A stretch of 64,000 nucleotides of DNA from the NCBI GenBank assembly GCA_905221615.1, contig CAJNDT010004635.1, forward strand, positions 232,321 through 296,320, written 5' to 3'. Position numbers and translations under genes: made by a program. A model generated the notes under the pieces. It searched no databases, was not told the origin of the DNA, and saw nothing but the letters and a program-made list of their open reading frames with translations. This document shows positions 32,461-41,432 of this stretch, one piece after another. This stretch comes from Symbiodinium sp. CCMP2592 (Eukaryota; Sar; Dinophyceae; Suessiales; Symbiodiniaceae). Position 1 is the first letter of the stretch; every line of letters starts with the position of its first letter.

Positions 32461-33495
32461 ATGCAAAGGGGCCGTAGCCGGAGCAATTCGCCCTTGCAGC
32501 CGCCGTTGCCGCCGCCGTTTAATTATGATAATTTCAATTGGCGTCGCTTTTCCAGGAGCAGATCCAGCAGCCCTCGAAGCCCACTCCCCCCGTGGTCCGA
32601 GTCCAACCGATCCGACACGCCGGAGAGACTGCAAGTGAACAGAAGAAACAGGCATTTTTACAGGACGAATCTCAATGGTTACGTTTTGTCCGGCTGGGAG
32701 GAGGAGCGCATGAGACGACTCAGGGCAAACAATCCGCCAATTTTGCCACAGGAACGCCCCATATTGATCGATCATGTTTTGCATTATGATGTCAATCGTC
32801 CTCTTTGGAGGCACGAGTATCCGTGGCAACCAGTGCGATGGCGAATCAACCGCCTTGACCGCCATGACGATATGAACAAACAAGAGGGTGCAATGTCGGT
32901 ACACCATCTAGTGAATTTGCAAGATGGTTACTATTGGCTTCATGTGACTCACGAGTTGCTCACTGTGGACTGCCTTTGCAATTTTCGGACAACTTGCCGT
33001 CGTGCTCGCAGATGCTGGGTTATGAGTGAACCGGAGCTGGTCAGGAGGTGGATGCGGCACTGCCTCAGGACACTCGTTCACTCTCAGAGGAATATCGATT
33101 ATGTTCGAAGGCTGGAAAGAGCCGACAGCTGGGTTGTGCTCCAGAGCAACATGTGGGACGAAGCACAAGAGTACGGGGTAGAGTTTGCTTCATATATCAT
33201 CCACGCAAGTCGTCGCAGCTATTTCCATCGGAACGAGCACTTTTCCCTGACCCGCCCGACCCATCAGATTCTGCACATTCCTGGCACGCGCGGTCGGCGT
33301 GTTTTTCCTCCAGATGAACCGCAGGAAGAGCCTGCATCAGATCCTGACAGTGCGGCTGAGAGAGAGCTACGTGCACATCGTCCGGAGGAAGAGCCTGACA
33401 CAGATCGTGACAGTGTGGATGAGACAGATTTAGATGATGGATGGCGGCTCTGGCGGGAAGAAGCCAGACGACTGCAAGTGAACAATGACAATTGA
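32461..33495 (+). CDS. Arg/Trp-rich hypothetical protein (344 aa)
   Basis: A 344-codon frame starts with ATG at 32461. The N-terminus is Arg/Ser/Pro-rich (RGRSRSNSPLQPPLPPPF, RSRSSSPRSPLPP), similar in style to RS domains of splicing-related proteins. Residues about 70-260 are a folded-looking part with many Arg, Trp and His, including a Cys cluster (DCLCNF, TTCRRARRC). The C-terminus is acidic (EEPDTDRDSVDETDLDDG). The right-arm copy differs only at two adjacent residues (SE to NQ). The RS-like start suggests RNA-related or nuclear activity, which is an inference from composition. Family not recognised. Confidence 0.7.
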   Translation: MQRGRSRSNSPLQPPLPPPFNYDNFNWRRFSRSRSSSPRSPLPPWSESNRSDTPERLQVNRRNRHFYRTNLNGYVLSGWEEERMRRLRANNPPILPQERPILIDHVLHYDVNRPLWRHEYPWQPVRWRINRLDRHDDMNKQEGAMSVHHLVNLQDGYYWLHVTHELLTVDCLCNFRTTCRRARRCWVMSEPELVRRWMRHCLRTLVHSQRNIDYVRRLERADSWVVLQSNMWDEAQEYGVEFASYIIHASRRSYFHRNEHFSLTRPTHQILHIPGTRGRRVFPPDEPQEEPASDPDSAAERELRAHRPEEEPDTDRDSVDETDLDDGWRLWREEARRLQVNNDN

Positions 33496-33806
33496 ACGAC
33501 AATTGAGTTTCACTGACTGGGACTGACAAGTCTGGAAATGAAGTCCCCCAGTTTTTGCTTGGCCTTGGCTGAGAAGACTTGACTCAATTGTGTTACACTC
33601 CCCAATTGTGGAAACACTTCAGCAACATTTAGCTCCTGCTGTGGTCTGAGGCGAACCAGCTTGAGAAGAGCACTTGGCCGGGGCCCAGAACTCACAACTG
33701 TTGTGTTTGATTCATATATTGCATTTGATCTGCTGTCTAAGTCTATTCAAGTCCTGCAAGATTGGTGGTGTGGACCTCTGTCTGGGTTTGTTTCACATGT
33801 TGTCAG

Positions 33807-33951
33807 TTCCTCTAGAGAATCTGATGGTGCTGTTGAGATTGCTCCAAAAACCATCAGAGCATCACAAGAGGAAACAGTATGGGCAGTCATCCAGTGGGAC
33901 TTTGCCTGACTAAACAGTGTCAGTGCAAAGAGCATCATCTGGAATGGCACA
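33807..33951 (+). ncRNA. Two-stem element, copy B
   Basis: This is the second copy of the element at 31491, after a TGTCAG. Stem 1 is CTGATGGT (33821-33828) with ACCATCAG (33850-33857). Stem 2 is TTTGC-C-TGAC with GTCA-GT-GCAAA. Outside the shared blocks the two copies are quite different, so the shared parts appear constrained or the copies are old. Confidence 0.45.
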
Positions 33952-34069
33952 GCTCTCCTTCAAGGTAATGAGTGCAATTGTCCTGCAGGCTTCTTCCGAC
34001 CTGGACACCCAGAAGCTCTTCTTCGCCGTGTCCTAAGCAGCCAAGCCTAGTTCAGACTGTCAAACCCGG

Positions 34070-34477
34070 ATGCATGTTGGCAAATTGTCTTGGGAGCTGT
34101 CAGGCTCAGAATGCAGTTTCACAATAGTTTTCGAAGTATCACATGACATGACTGAAGCCATGTTGAAACAGCGAAAGCGAAAGGCTGCAGAAGCGGGTCT
34201 GACCTTTGCCGCACAAAACTTTCGGGTGGATATTGTTATGGATCCTGATTGGGTGAACAATTTCCAAGGATATTCGAGTCACTTGGTGGTTTCGAGTACT
34301 GACTTGATCGACCGAGTCAAGTACAAGATTGCAACAGAGCTCTGGACTATTCACCACAGGTGGCTGAAGCCGGACACATTCCATCTTGTACAATGTGAGA
34401 TTCATCTGCCATACTACTTTCCGGTGACAAGCTATGCCACAGGTCATGTTGTGAGAATTGTTCGTAGTAATCCTTAG
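34070..34477 (+). CDS. Hypothetical protein (135 aa)
   Basis: An ATG at 34070 opens 135 codons ending in TAG at 34475-34477. The protein is mixed alpha/beta in appearance, with a basic helix (LKQRKRKAAEAG) and alternating hydrophobic strands (FRVDIVMDPDW, HLVVSSTDLIDRV, YATGHVVRIVRSNP). There is no Cys cluster or charged tail. The right-arm copy is identical in protein. Not recognised. It could be a complete small protein, as the start and stop both look natural. Confidence 0.55.
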   Translation: MHVGKLSWELSGSECSFTIVFEVSHDMTEAMLKQRKRKAAEAGLTFAAQNFRVDIVMDPDWVNNFQGYSSHLVVSSTDLIDRVKYKIATELWTIHHRWLKPDTFHLVQCEIHLPYYFPVTSYATGHVVRIVRSNP

Positions 34478-34627
34478 ATTGACAAGGTTTCACTGCCACT
34501 GATGAATGTCTGTGTGTGCAAAACAGAATTGGCAGAACAGTGTAGTTCGGCAAATTGTGCATGTCTGCAGATGTGTTCGAGTTAATAGTCGTGCAGCTCG
34601 GCAGCAGAAGTCTGGCCCTACCAAGAG

Positions 34628-34804
34628 GGGTGACCACCCGCTCCAGTCACCCTTTCACACCGCTGGCCGGGTGTGGGGCACCCAGGGCCTGTGCTAATAA
34701 GCACAGCACTGCTGTGGCCAACAGGTTGGGGGTGCAACCTGAGCAGGACAATGAGCTAATGTGCTTGCTGGCAGTGCTTCCACAATGAGTGTGGGAACCC
34801 ACAC
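34628..34804 (+). ncRNA. Cluster of five perfect hairpins, candidate structured RNA
   Basis: Within 177 bp lie five perfect stem pairs: GGGTGAC/GTCACCC (34628-34652), GGGTG/CACCC (34669-34683, extended by GGCC/GGCC), CTGTGCT/AGCACAG (34689-34706), CAGGTTG/CAACCTG (34722-34741) and GTGTGGG/CCCACAC (34789-34804). The segment is clearly GC-richer than its surroundings and has no good coding frame. It lies between the genes at 34070 and 35019. I do not recognise it as a tRNA, snRNA or spliced-leader RNA. The alternative is a SINE-like insertion. Confidence 0.5.
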
Positions 34805-35018
34805 CGTGGCGGCCCTTGGGTTAGTTTGGGAGGCCGTTCTGCATGATTATTAAGTCTGGCTTATTGGTATTCATTGTGTCCCAATAAATAATGCAGTGTA
34901 TAGTCTCCTGTTCAAATTTCTTGACCTGCCGGTAATGCTTTGGTATGTGAGTGGAATTGAACCATTCTGCAGGTTTGTGGCTTCAAGCGTATTGCCAGTC
35001 CTACTTAGTGAGCACAGC

Positions 35019-35330
35019 ATGTCGCAACATTCAGTGGAGAGGGTTCTGGAGAGGAGAGCAGAGCGTGCCGACGCTCTTCTGCGGGTCTTGGCGGAGGTGG
35101 CGACAGAATCTCCTGCGTCTGAGTCATCAGCTGTGTCATCGAATAGCCCGGGCTTTGTTGAATTTGGCAACAACCCACAATTTTGGCGATTGCTGAGTGA
35201 GTTCATCACAAGCACTGATGAAGCCATTATTTCCTTACGGAATCGTGTCACACAATTGGAAGCAATTGTCAGCTGTGACACAGCATCTCAACGAGATGAA
35301 GTTCAATCTGATGTTCATCTGAGTGAATGA
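35019..35330 (+). CDS. Coiled-coil-like hypothetical protein (103 aa)
   Basis: The first ATG after a CAG acceptor region is at 35019. The N-terminal part (SVERVLERRAERADALLRVL) and the C-terminal part (ISLRNRVTQLEAIV) have heptad-like spacing of Leu/Val/Ile, joined by a Ser/Ala/Glu-rich link. The frame is open back to about 34896, so an upstream exon could add residues. The right-arm copy differs at one residue upstream of this ATG (Leu to Phe). Not recognised. Confidence 0.45.
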   Translation: MSQHSVERVLERRAERADALLRVLAEVATESPASESSAVSSNSPGFVEFGNNPQFWRLLSEFITSTDEAIISLRNRVTQLEAIVSCDTASQRDEVQSDVHLSE

Positions 35331-35376
35331 ACTTGGACCTTGCAGAGGTTTCCAAAACACTTCAATGTTTCTTTTC

Positions 35377-35531
35377 AGTCACTTGCTTTCGCAGTGTGGA
35401 CCAGACCAGGAGAACAGTTCCAGAGAGAGTGTGTGCGTGTTTGTCAAAAAGTCTGTGATGTGTACAATTCTTCAGGAAGATGTGCCATGCTTGATCGGAG
35501 ACCAGTTGAGTGCTCTCAGAATGTTAAATAG
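35377..35531 (+). CDS. Candidate Cys-rich terminal exon
   Basis: After TTTTCAG an open segment of about 50 codons includes RECVRVCQKVCDVYNSSGRC and VECSQNVK before a TAG. The Cys spacing (C-x3-C-x3-C-x8-C) could be a small disulfide or zinc site. It is preserved in the right arm at 58059-58213. It may be the last exon of the coiled-coil gene just upstream. Low confidence because it is short. Confidence 0.3.
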
Positions 35532-35642
35532 GACACTGTCACCTGTCGGTCTGTGCTGATTCGCAGCATTACTATTTGTCAAGTGAGTCAGTGAAGCTTC
35601 TTTGCAATAGGGCTACTTGCTGCTGCTGGTTCGGCCATTGCA

Positions 35643-35918
35643 ATGGGGAACCGATTTTGTCCACACCGAGCAGGAGCTTCTTTGTCTCCCGGTGGTCATC
35701 GCGATTGTGGAGGAAGCTGTTTGTTCAATTGTGAGATGCACGATCAACCTTGCATGAGAACAAAATGGGGACACCAAGTCCATTATTGCACACTGTGCAT
35801 AGTGGATTGGTACAACGAGACGGATATAAGGCGTACCACCCTTGACGACGTCAGACGGAGGTCCACAGCTGATTCCCAACAACGTGGTGAATTAAATGGA
35901 GAAGGTGATGAGGATTGA
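35643..35918 (+). CDS. Small Cys/His-rich hypothetical protein (91 aa)
   Basis: An ATG at 35643 opens 91 codons. The first about 55 residues contain eight Cys and six His (CPHR, GGHRDCGGSCLFNCEMHDQP, WGHQVHYCTLC), which strongly suggests a zinc-binding fold of unfamiliar spacing. The rest is polar and acidic, ending GEGDED. The protein is identical in the right arm at 57672-57947. Not recognised as RING, B-box, LIM or ZZ from spacing alone. Together with the Cys-rich proteins at 30285, 31857 and 40366 it is part of a recurring theme. Confidence 0.6.
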   Translation: MGNRFCPHRAGASLSPGGHRDCGGSCLFNCEMHDQPCMRTKWGHQVHYCTLCIVDWYNETDIRRTTLDDVRRRSTADSQQRGELNGEGDED

Positions 35919-36367
35919 TTCCGTTTCACTGATTCTGCTGGCATCTTGTGGCATTGCTGGCAAAACATCTCTTTGTGTTGCAAGGCTTCACATCTTTGCC
36001 AGTGCTTGTGATTTGTAAATCCCTGTTATCCAGAGCTTTGTGTGATAGACAGACAAGCCCTGCACACAGATTTGCATTGTGGAGCTGGGTGTGTGTGTGT
36101 GTGTGTGTTCTTTTCCTAAATGCGCCCGCACTTGTACTAAGGAGATGATGCAAATCGTCAGTGGGCCGGCCCCCAGCAAAACAGATTGAATGTACAGCAT
36201 GTTGTGACAATTCCAAACATGATTTTCAGTGGATGCTGGCTTGTTCTGTTTGATGTTTTTGTCATCGGTGTGCTTCATGTCAATGTCATCACTCGCAATA
36301 TCACAATGTTCCTGCAGTGTTTTGGTTCAAGAGGAGGAGCACTCTTTGTAGCAAGTCGAGCTGCAAC

Positions 36368-36640
36368 ATGGGCGATGAGGCAGCTGCCCAGGAACGCCGA
36401 CTGGCCAAACTTTGGCGGATGAACAAGCGATTGATCGATGACTCGGCTCCACTTTATGGCTGTGTCGGTTTTGACTTGATGAGCTGCCTGGTTCCACGCC
36501 CAATGCTTGGAGAAAGAAAACAAGAGTGGGAGGATAAGGTCTACAACTTCAAAGCGCTCATGAAACTCAATCCTTCCGCCTCGCAGCTGATGGGGCTTGT
36601 CCTCCATGCTGCAATATTGGCAATGCTTGCACAGCAATGA
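36368..36640 (+). CDS. Hypothetical protein (90 aa)
   Basis: The first ATG is at 36368, after an acceptor-like CTGCAG at about 36311-36317. The N-terminus is basic and helical (ERRLAKLWRMNKRL), the middle is neutral, and the last about 20 residues are hydrophobic (LMGLVLHAAILAMLAQQ). That tail could be a membrane helix or an amphipathic helix. A Glu/Asp difference is the only change in the right-arm copy. Not recognised. The frame is open upstream to 36317, so a longer exon is possible. Confidence 0.45.
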   Translation: MGDEAAAQERRLAKLWRMNKRLIDDSAPLYGCVGFDLMSCLVPRPMLGERKQEWEDKVYNFKALMKLNPSASQLMGLVLHAAILAMLAQQ

Positions 36641-36966
36641 TTCTCAATTTGTAATTCGATCAATTCAGCCAGCTGCCTGATTCGTGACCAAAACAATTGT
36701 GCAGATGCCCATTGAGAGTTGCATGTGAGCTTCACTGTCATGTTCCACCTTGCAGACAAGTTGAAGAAAGCAGCAGACGTGGTGTTGCATTGCACAGTCA
36801 TGTGGTTCCATGATGACTGTGTTCGGAGAAAGAGTCTCAGTCCTATCCTTGTCTCGTTCTGAATTACAACTGACAAGTGGATGAAGGAGTTGTGATGGTG
36901 GTCTCGGCTGTGACCAAATACATTTGTCATAATTCCAACCAATATTTGATGTATTCAACACCTGCA

Positions 36967-37735
36967 AGACAGGATGTCAAAGTGCATTTTGACAACAGTT
37001 CCAGCACAACTGGATGCATTTCGTCTGTCATTTCGGTTTGCTTGCAATGCATTTCGGATCCAAAACGGACGTCCAAACTTTCATTTCAAATGCATTTCCA
37101 GCTCACAGAATGCAGATGCTGGATGCATTCAACATGTGCCAGACAGCATCTCAAAGTGCATTTTGACAACAGTTCCAGCACAGCTGGATGCATTTCGTCT
37201 GTCATTTCGGTTTGCTTGCAATGCATTTCGGATCCAAAACGGACGTCCAAACCTTCATTTCAAATGGATTTCCAGCTCACAGAATGCAGATGCTGGATGC
37301 ATTCAACATGTGCCAGACAGCATCTCAAAGTGCATTTTGACAACAGTTCCAGCACAGCTGGATGCATTTCGTCTGTCATTTCGGTTTGCTTGCAATGCAT
37401 TTCGGATCCAAAACGGACGTCCAAACTTTCATTTCAAATGCATTTCCAGCTCACAGAATGCAGATGCTGGATGCATTCAACATGTGCCAGACAGCATCTC
37501 AAAGTGCATTTTGACAACAGTTCCAGCACAGCTGGATGCATTTCGTCTGTCATTTGGGTTTGCTTGCAATGCATTTCGGATCCAAAACGGACGTCCAAAC
37601 TTTCATTTCAAATGCATTTCCAGCTCACAGAATGCAGATGCAGCATGCATTCAACATGTGCCAGACAGCATCTCGAAGTGCAGTTTGACAACAGTTCCAG
37701 CACAACAGAATGCATTTCATCTGTCATTTCGGTTT
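36967..37735 (+). repeat. Array of 174-bp units, two frames open
   Basis: About 4.4 units of exactly 174 bp (58 codons) begin near 36987, 37161, 37335 and 37509, with a partial and more diverged last unit. Each contains several TGCATTT words, GGATCCAAAACGGACGTCC and CAGCTCACAGAATGCAGATG. Because 174 is a multiple of three, two frames stay open across the array and to about 37935 and 38008, encoding Cys/Ser-rich repeats. Neither has a convincing start or composition, so I treat it as a satellite-like repeat. The right-arm array has the same number of units. Confidence 0.85.
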
Positions 37736-38049
37736 GCTTGCAATACATTTGTAGTTCAGAAGAAGTGTGCACCAATTTTATTTCAATGCAACATCGGCCC
37801 GCCAGAAATGCATTTCGAGGAAGTGTTCAATGCATTTACATTCTCGCTGAACCTGTCTCAAATGTGCACATCGTTGTCGGCAGACATGCATTTGCATCAT
37901 TCCAGAAGGACTGGCAGATTGCCAAACACTCTTAAAAGCACGTGTTCTGCTTCAATTCTGGTTTCAATTCTGAAACCAATGCATTTTGCAGTCAGCTTCT
38001 TTGCATGAAAGCTCAGCTACCAATGGCTCCGATACCAATTTGCATGCAA

Positions 38050-38261
38050 GACCAAAGCTCCGCTACCAACACAAACCCCTAGAAACACCTGAGTCAAGCC
38101 ACTTCTGAATGCAAACGTAATCATTCTCTCCAAACAGTTTGGTCCAGAAGTACACGAAATTGTGTAGCAAGGGAGGAAGGTATCCTCTGGAAAAAAAGAC
38201 CAAAGCTCCGCTACCAATACAAACCCCTAGAAACATTTGAGTCAAGCCACCCCTGAATGCA
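38050..38261 (+). repeat. Direct repeat of about 64 bp
   Basis: Bases 38050-38113 and 38198-38261 share GACCAAAGCTCCGCTACCAA, ACAAACCCCTAGAAAC and GAGTCAAGCCAC with about five differences. They are 148 bp apart. No gene is supported from 37740 to 38760 apart from frames through repeats. Confidence 0.8.
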
Positions 38262-38453
38262 TCGACTTTGTATATAGCCATCACCAATACAATCAATGCA
38301 CGTCCTGTGGCAGGCAGGCAAACTCTGAAAAAACCCCAAACCCGAAGCTACCAATGGAAACCGGAGCCAGAAGCTGCAAGCATTGGAATTACATTTCTGT
38401 CACCTTCCAAAATAGCAAAAACTACATTTCTGTCAACCTCGAAAATATCAAAA

Positions 38454-38602
38454 AGTCATCAAAAGTTCTCAAAAGTTCATCAAAAGTTCATCAAAATGTC
38501 ATCAAAATGTCATCAAACCGTCGAAAATATCAAAAGTTCTCAAAAGTTCTCAAAAGTTCATCAAAAGTTCATCAAAAGTTCATCAAAAGTTCATCAAAAA
38601 TG
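38454..38602 (+). repeat. Array of TCATCAAAAGT units
   Basis: Imperfect units of 9-11 bp (TCAAAAGTT, ATCAAAAGTTC, ATCAAAATG) are repeated about 13 times. The run of Ser/Lys/His codons in the open frames is a by-product. Confidence 0.9.
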
Positions 38603-38706
38603 TATAGAAACCTGTTAAGGGAACAGTTTTAGACTGTATTTCACTGATGAACAAGCTGAGAATTGTCAATTTGGAACACAATTGCTGTTGCACTTTCAAT
38701 CTACTC

Positions 38707-38748
38707 ATGCGCGCATGTGCGCGCGCGCCCGCGCGCATTCGCGCGCGA
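38707..38748. repeat. Alternating GCGCGC tract (Z-DNA-prone)
   Basis: About 42 bp of almost perfect purine-pyrimidine alternation (GCGCGCATGTGCGCGCGCG, then CCGCGCGCATTCGCGCGCG). It is an extreme GC island in AT-rich DNA, immediately before the 205-bp array. It is preserved in the right arm at about 54844-54886. Confidence 0.85.
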
Positions 38749-38924
38749 GTATCTGAAGAGAACGTTCATTGATGTGCATCTGGACAGAGAAGAGCTGGGG
38801 CTTTTCACAGGTTCTCTTTGATGACAACTGCATTTGCCTTGCATTTGCTCTCAAGTGGAAGATTGAGCAGAAACAAGAGTTCACTGTTTCAAATGCATGG
38901 TGGCTTGAAATGTATCCACAATTC

Positions 38925-40357
38925 CTTGCATTTGCAATGTTTCAAAATTGGCCCATAATGCAAGAATGTCTGTGGGAAAATGCATTGGAACAAAAGTTTT
39001 TGCATGGGTGGAGCGGAATCTTTGCATGGAAGCTATGCATTTGGGATGTTTCAAAATTCGCCTGTAATGCAAGAATGTCTGTGGGAAAATGCATTGGAAC
39101 AAGAGTTTTTGCATGGGTGGAGCGAAATCTTTGCATGGAAGCTTGCATTTCGAATGTCTCCAAATTGGCCCACAATGCAAGAATGTCTGTGTTAAAATGC
39201 ATTGGTTGCATGGGTGGGACTAAATCTTTGCATGGAAGCTACCATTTGGGATGTTTCAAAATTCGCCGGTAATGCAAGAATGTCTGTGGGAAAATGCATT
39301 GGAACAAGAGTTTTTGCATGGGTGGAGCGAAATCTTTGCATGGAAGCTTGCATTTCGAATGTCTCCAAATTGGCCCACAATGCAAGAATGTCTGTGTTGA
39401 AATGCATTGGTTGCATGGGTGGGACTAAATCTTTGCATGGAAGCTACCATTTGGGATGTTTCAAAATTCGCCGGTAATGCAAGAATGTCTGTGGGAAAAT
39501 GCATTGGAACAAGAGTTTTTGCATGGGTGGAGCGAAATCTTTGCATGGAAGCTTGCATTTCGAATGTCTCCAAATTGGCCCACAATGCAAGAATGTCTGT
39601 GTTGAAATGCATTGGTTGCATGGGTGGGTCTAAATCTTTGCATGGAAGCTACCATTTGGGATGTTTCAAAATTCGCCGTAATGCAAGAATGTCTGTGGGA
39701 AAATGCATTGGAACAAGAGTTTTTGCATGGGTGGAGCGAAATCTTTGCATGGAAGCTTGCATTTCGAATGTCTCCAAATTGGCCCACAATGCAAGAATGT
39801 CTGTGTTGAAATGCATTGGTTGCATGGGTGGGTCTAAATCTTTGCATGGAAGCTACCATTTGGGATGTTTCAAAATTCGCCCGTAATGCAAGAATGTCTG
39901 TGGGAAAATGCATTGGAAGAAGAGTTTTTGCATGGGTGGAGCGGAATCTTTGCATGGAAGCTTGCATTTGGGATGTTTCAAAATTCGCCTGTAATGCAAG
40001 AATGTCTGTGGGAAAATGCATTGGAACAAGAGTTTTTGCATGGGTGGAGCGAAATCTTTGCATGGAAGCTTGCATTTCGAATGTCTCCAAATTGGCCCAC
40101 AATGCAAGAATGTCTGTGTTGAAATGCATTGGTTGCATGGGTGGGACTAAATCTTTGCATGGAAGCTACCATTTGGGATGTTTCAAAATTCGCCTGTAAT
40201 GCAAGAATGTCTGTGGGAAAATGCATTGGAAGAAGAGTTTTTGCATGGGTGGAGCGAAATCTTTGCATGGAAGCTTGCATTTCGAATGTCTCCAAATTGG
40301 CCCACAATGCAAGAATGTCTGTGTTGAAATGCATTGGTTGCATGGGTGAGTCTTAAT
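38925..40357 (+). repeat. Higher-order array, 205-bp units made of two related halves
   Basis: Units of 205 bp consist of a 109-bp half (GCATTGGAACAAGAGTTTTT ... GTCTCCAAATTGGCCCAC or a variant) and a 96-bp half (GCATTGGTTGCATGGGTGGG ... TTTCAAAATTCGCC). Both halves share TCTTTGCATGGAAGCT and AATGCAAGAATGTCTGTG. The arrangement is interrupted by variant units near 38950 and 39880. Frames stay open for long distances but are of low complexity. The left array is 207 bp longer than the right one, that is one unit plus small changes. Confidence 0.9.
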
Positions 40358-40365
40358 TTCTTTGC

Positions 40366-40610
40366 ATGGGCACAGTCATGAAAATGGCAATTTCCCTTTT
40401 TCAAACAAAGTCCATATTGGTTGCTGTGTTGTGTGAGCAGGACAATTGTTTGCATTGCCCGAACATTTTGGCTCAACTCTGTGAATTGCATGAACATTGT
40501 GCTGGCTGTCTAACATTTCATGTTCTCAATTGTCGAACAAGACCAGGTCAACATTGTGGTGGCTGTGTAGCTCATATTTCCTTTTGCCATCCTGGACATC
40601 AAACATGTGG
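40366..40610 (+). CDS. Cys/His-rich candidate exon
   Basis: From an ATG at 40366, just after the 205-bp array, about 80 codons include CEQDNCLHC, CELHEHCAGC, HCGGC and CHPGHQTCG. That is twelve Cys and several His in C-x2-C and C-x2-H pairs, which looks like a multi-zinc module. Right after it, coding quality passes to another frame (40605 onward) with no intron of reasonable size between, so the join is unexplained. It is preserved in the right arm (53190-53434). Not assigned to a known finger family. Confidence 0.45.
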
Positions 40611-41432
40611 GTTAATGTCAATGGATGGGTCAAGCTTCCGCCTGGAGCACAGGTCTGGCATGAGGCTGAGTCGGGTGCACGCAACAAGCGGACTTGGGAA
40701 GCCCCAAGCCAAAGCAGCGAAGACCCCACACCACATGAGACTACGGATTGGGCAGGTCGTGGCTGGCGGAACTACGATCAAACAGAAGGAGTTGCCATCC
40801 AGTCAAGTCAGGACACTCCAGTGGACATGGAAGAAGACAACGACCGTCCGATTCAGCAAAAGAGCAAACACCAGAAGATGACATATCCTTGCGACTCCTG
40901 GGAGGCAAACTCCTGGGATAATCCAAAAGACTCCTGGTGGAAGTGGAAAGGCGGCTGGCATGATTGGAATGAGTCCTACCCGTCTGCGCTGGTTGACTCC
41001 ACGGCAGAGGCCAACCCGGGTGAGGTCAACCCGAACCCGGAGGCCAACCTGAACGCGGAGGGTGCCAGTTACACAAGTCTTCAAGGAGAGGAGTCAGTGG
41101 ACGCAAAAATGGCAGGTGCTGTGCAGTCAATGCAATTGAGTTCAGAGATTCCATTGCCTCCATTGCCTTCAGATTCCAATGCAGCTTTGCTCTTGCCGAA
41201 TCCGAATGTGATCGCTTCTGATGCTCCGGACTTGGTTCTTCCAGCAGCAACAGCAGCAGCAGCTGCCTCGAGCTCTTCAGGGGATTTGGCTCTGAGTCCA
41301 ACCCGGTCTGAATCTCAGTTGCCAATGGCCAGTGGCGATGGTGTGCACACTAAATTCAAGTTGCAGCTTCTGAAACATAAGAACAACGAGTCCAAAAAGA
41401 GGAAGAGCCAAAGGAATGACAAGCACAAGTGA
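40605..41432 (+). CDS. Trp/Asn/Pro-rich low-complexity protein (275 aa)
   Basis: An ATG at 40605 opens 275 codons. The start (NGWVKLPPGAQVWHEAESG) vaguely resembles a WW-type module but lacks its full pattern. It is followed by a Trp-rich stretch (DSWDNPKDSWWKWKG), NPNPEAN repeats, and a Pro/Leu/Ala-rich low-complexity region, ending in a basic tail (SKKRKSQRNDKHK). The right-arm copy differs by at least three residues and lacks one Gly codon (a 3-bp in-frame deletion in WKWKGGW), a pattern expected if the frame is translated. The basic C-terminus could act as a nuclear signal. Function unknown. It may share a transcript with the Cys/His-rich segment directly upstream. Confidence 0.6.
   Translation: MWVNVNGWVKLPPGAQVWHEAESGARNKRTWEAPSQSSEDPTPHETTDWAGRGWRNYDQTEGVAIQSSQDTPVDMEEDNDRPIQQKSKHQKMTYPCDSWEANSWDNPKDSWWKWKGGWHDWNESYPSALVDSTAEANPGEVNPNPEANLNAEGASYTSLQGEESVDAKMAGAVQSMQLSSEIPLPPLPSDSNAALLLPNPNVIASDAPDLVLPAATAAAAASSSSGDLALSPTRSESQLPMASGDGVHTKFKLQLLKHKNNESKKRKSQRNDKHK

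Noticed and set aside
34628-34804. tRNA gene or spliced-leader RNA in the hairpin cluster
   Set aside because: No cloverleaf with an anticodon arm and no T-loop consensus could be drawn, and no spliced-leader sequence is present.
38980-40343. Many overlapping frames on both strands in the 205-bp array
   Set aside because: They are repetitive by-products of the array; both strands and several frames are open equally.
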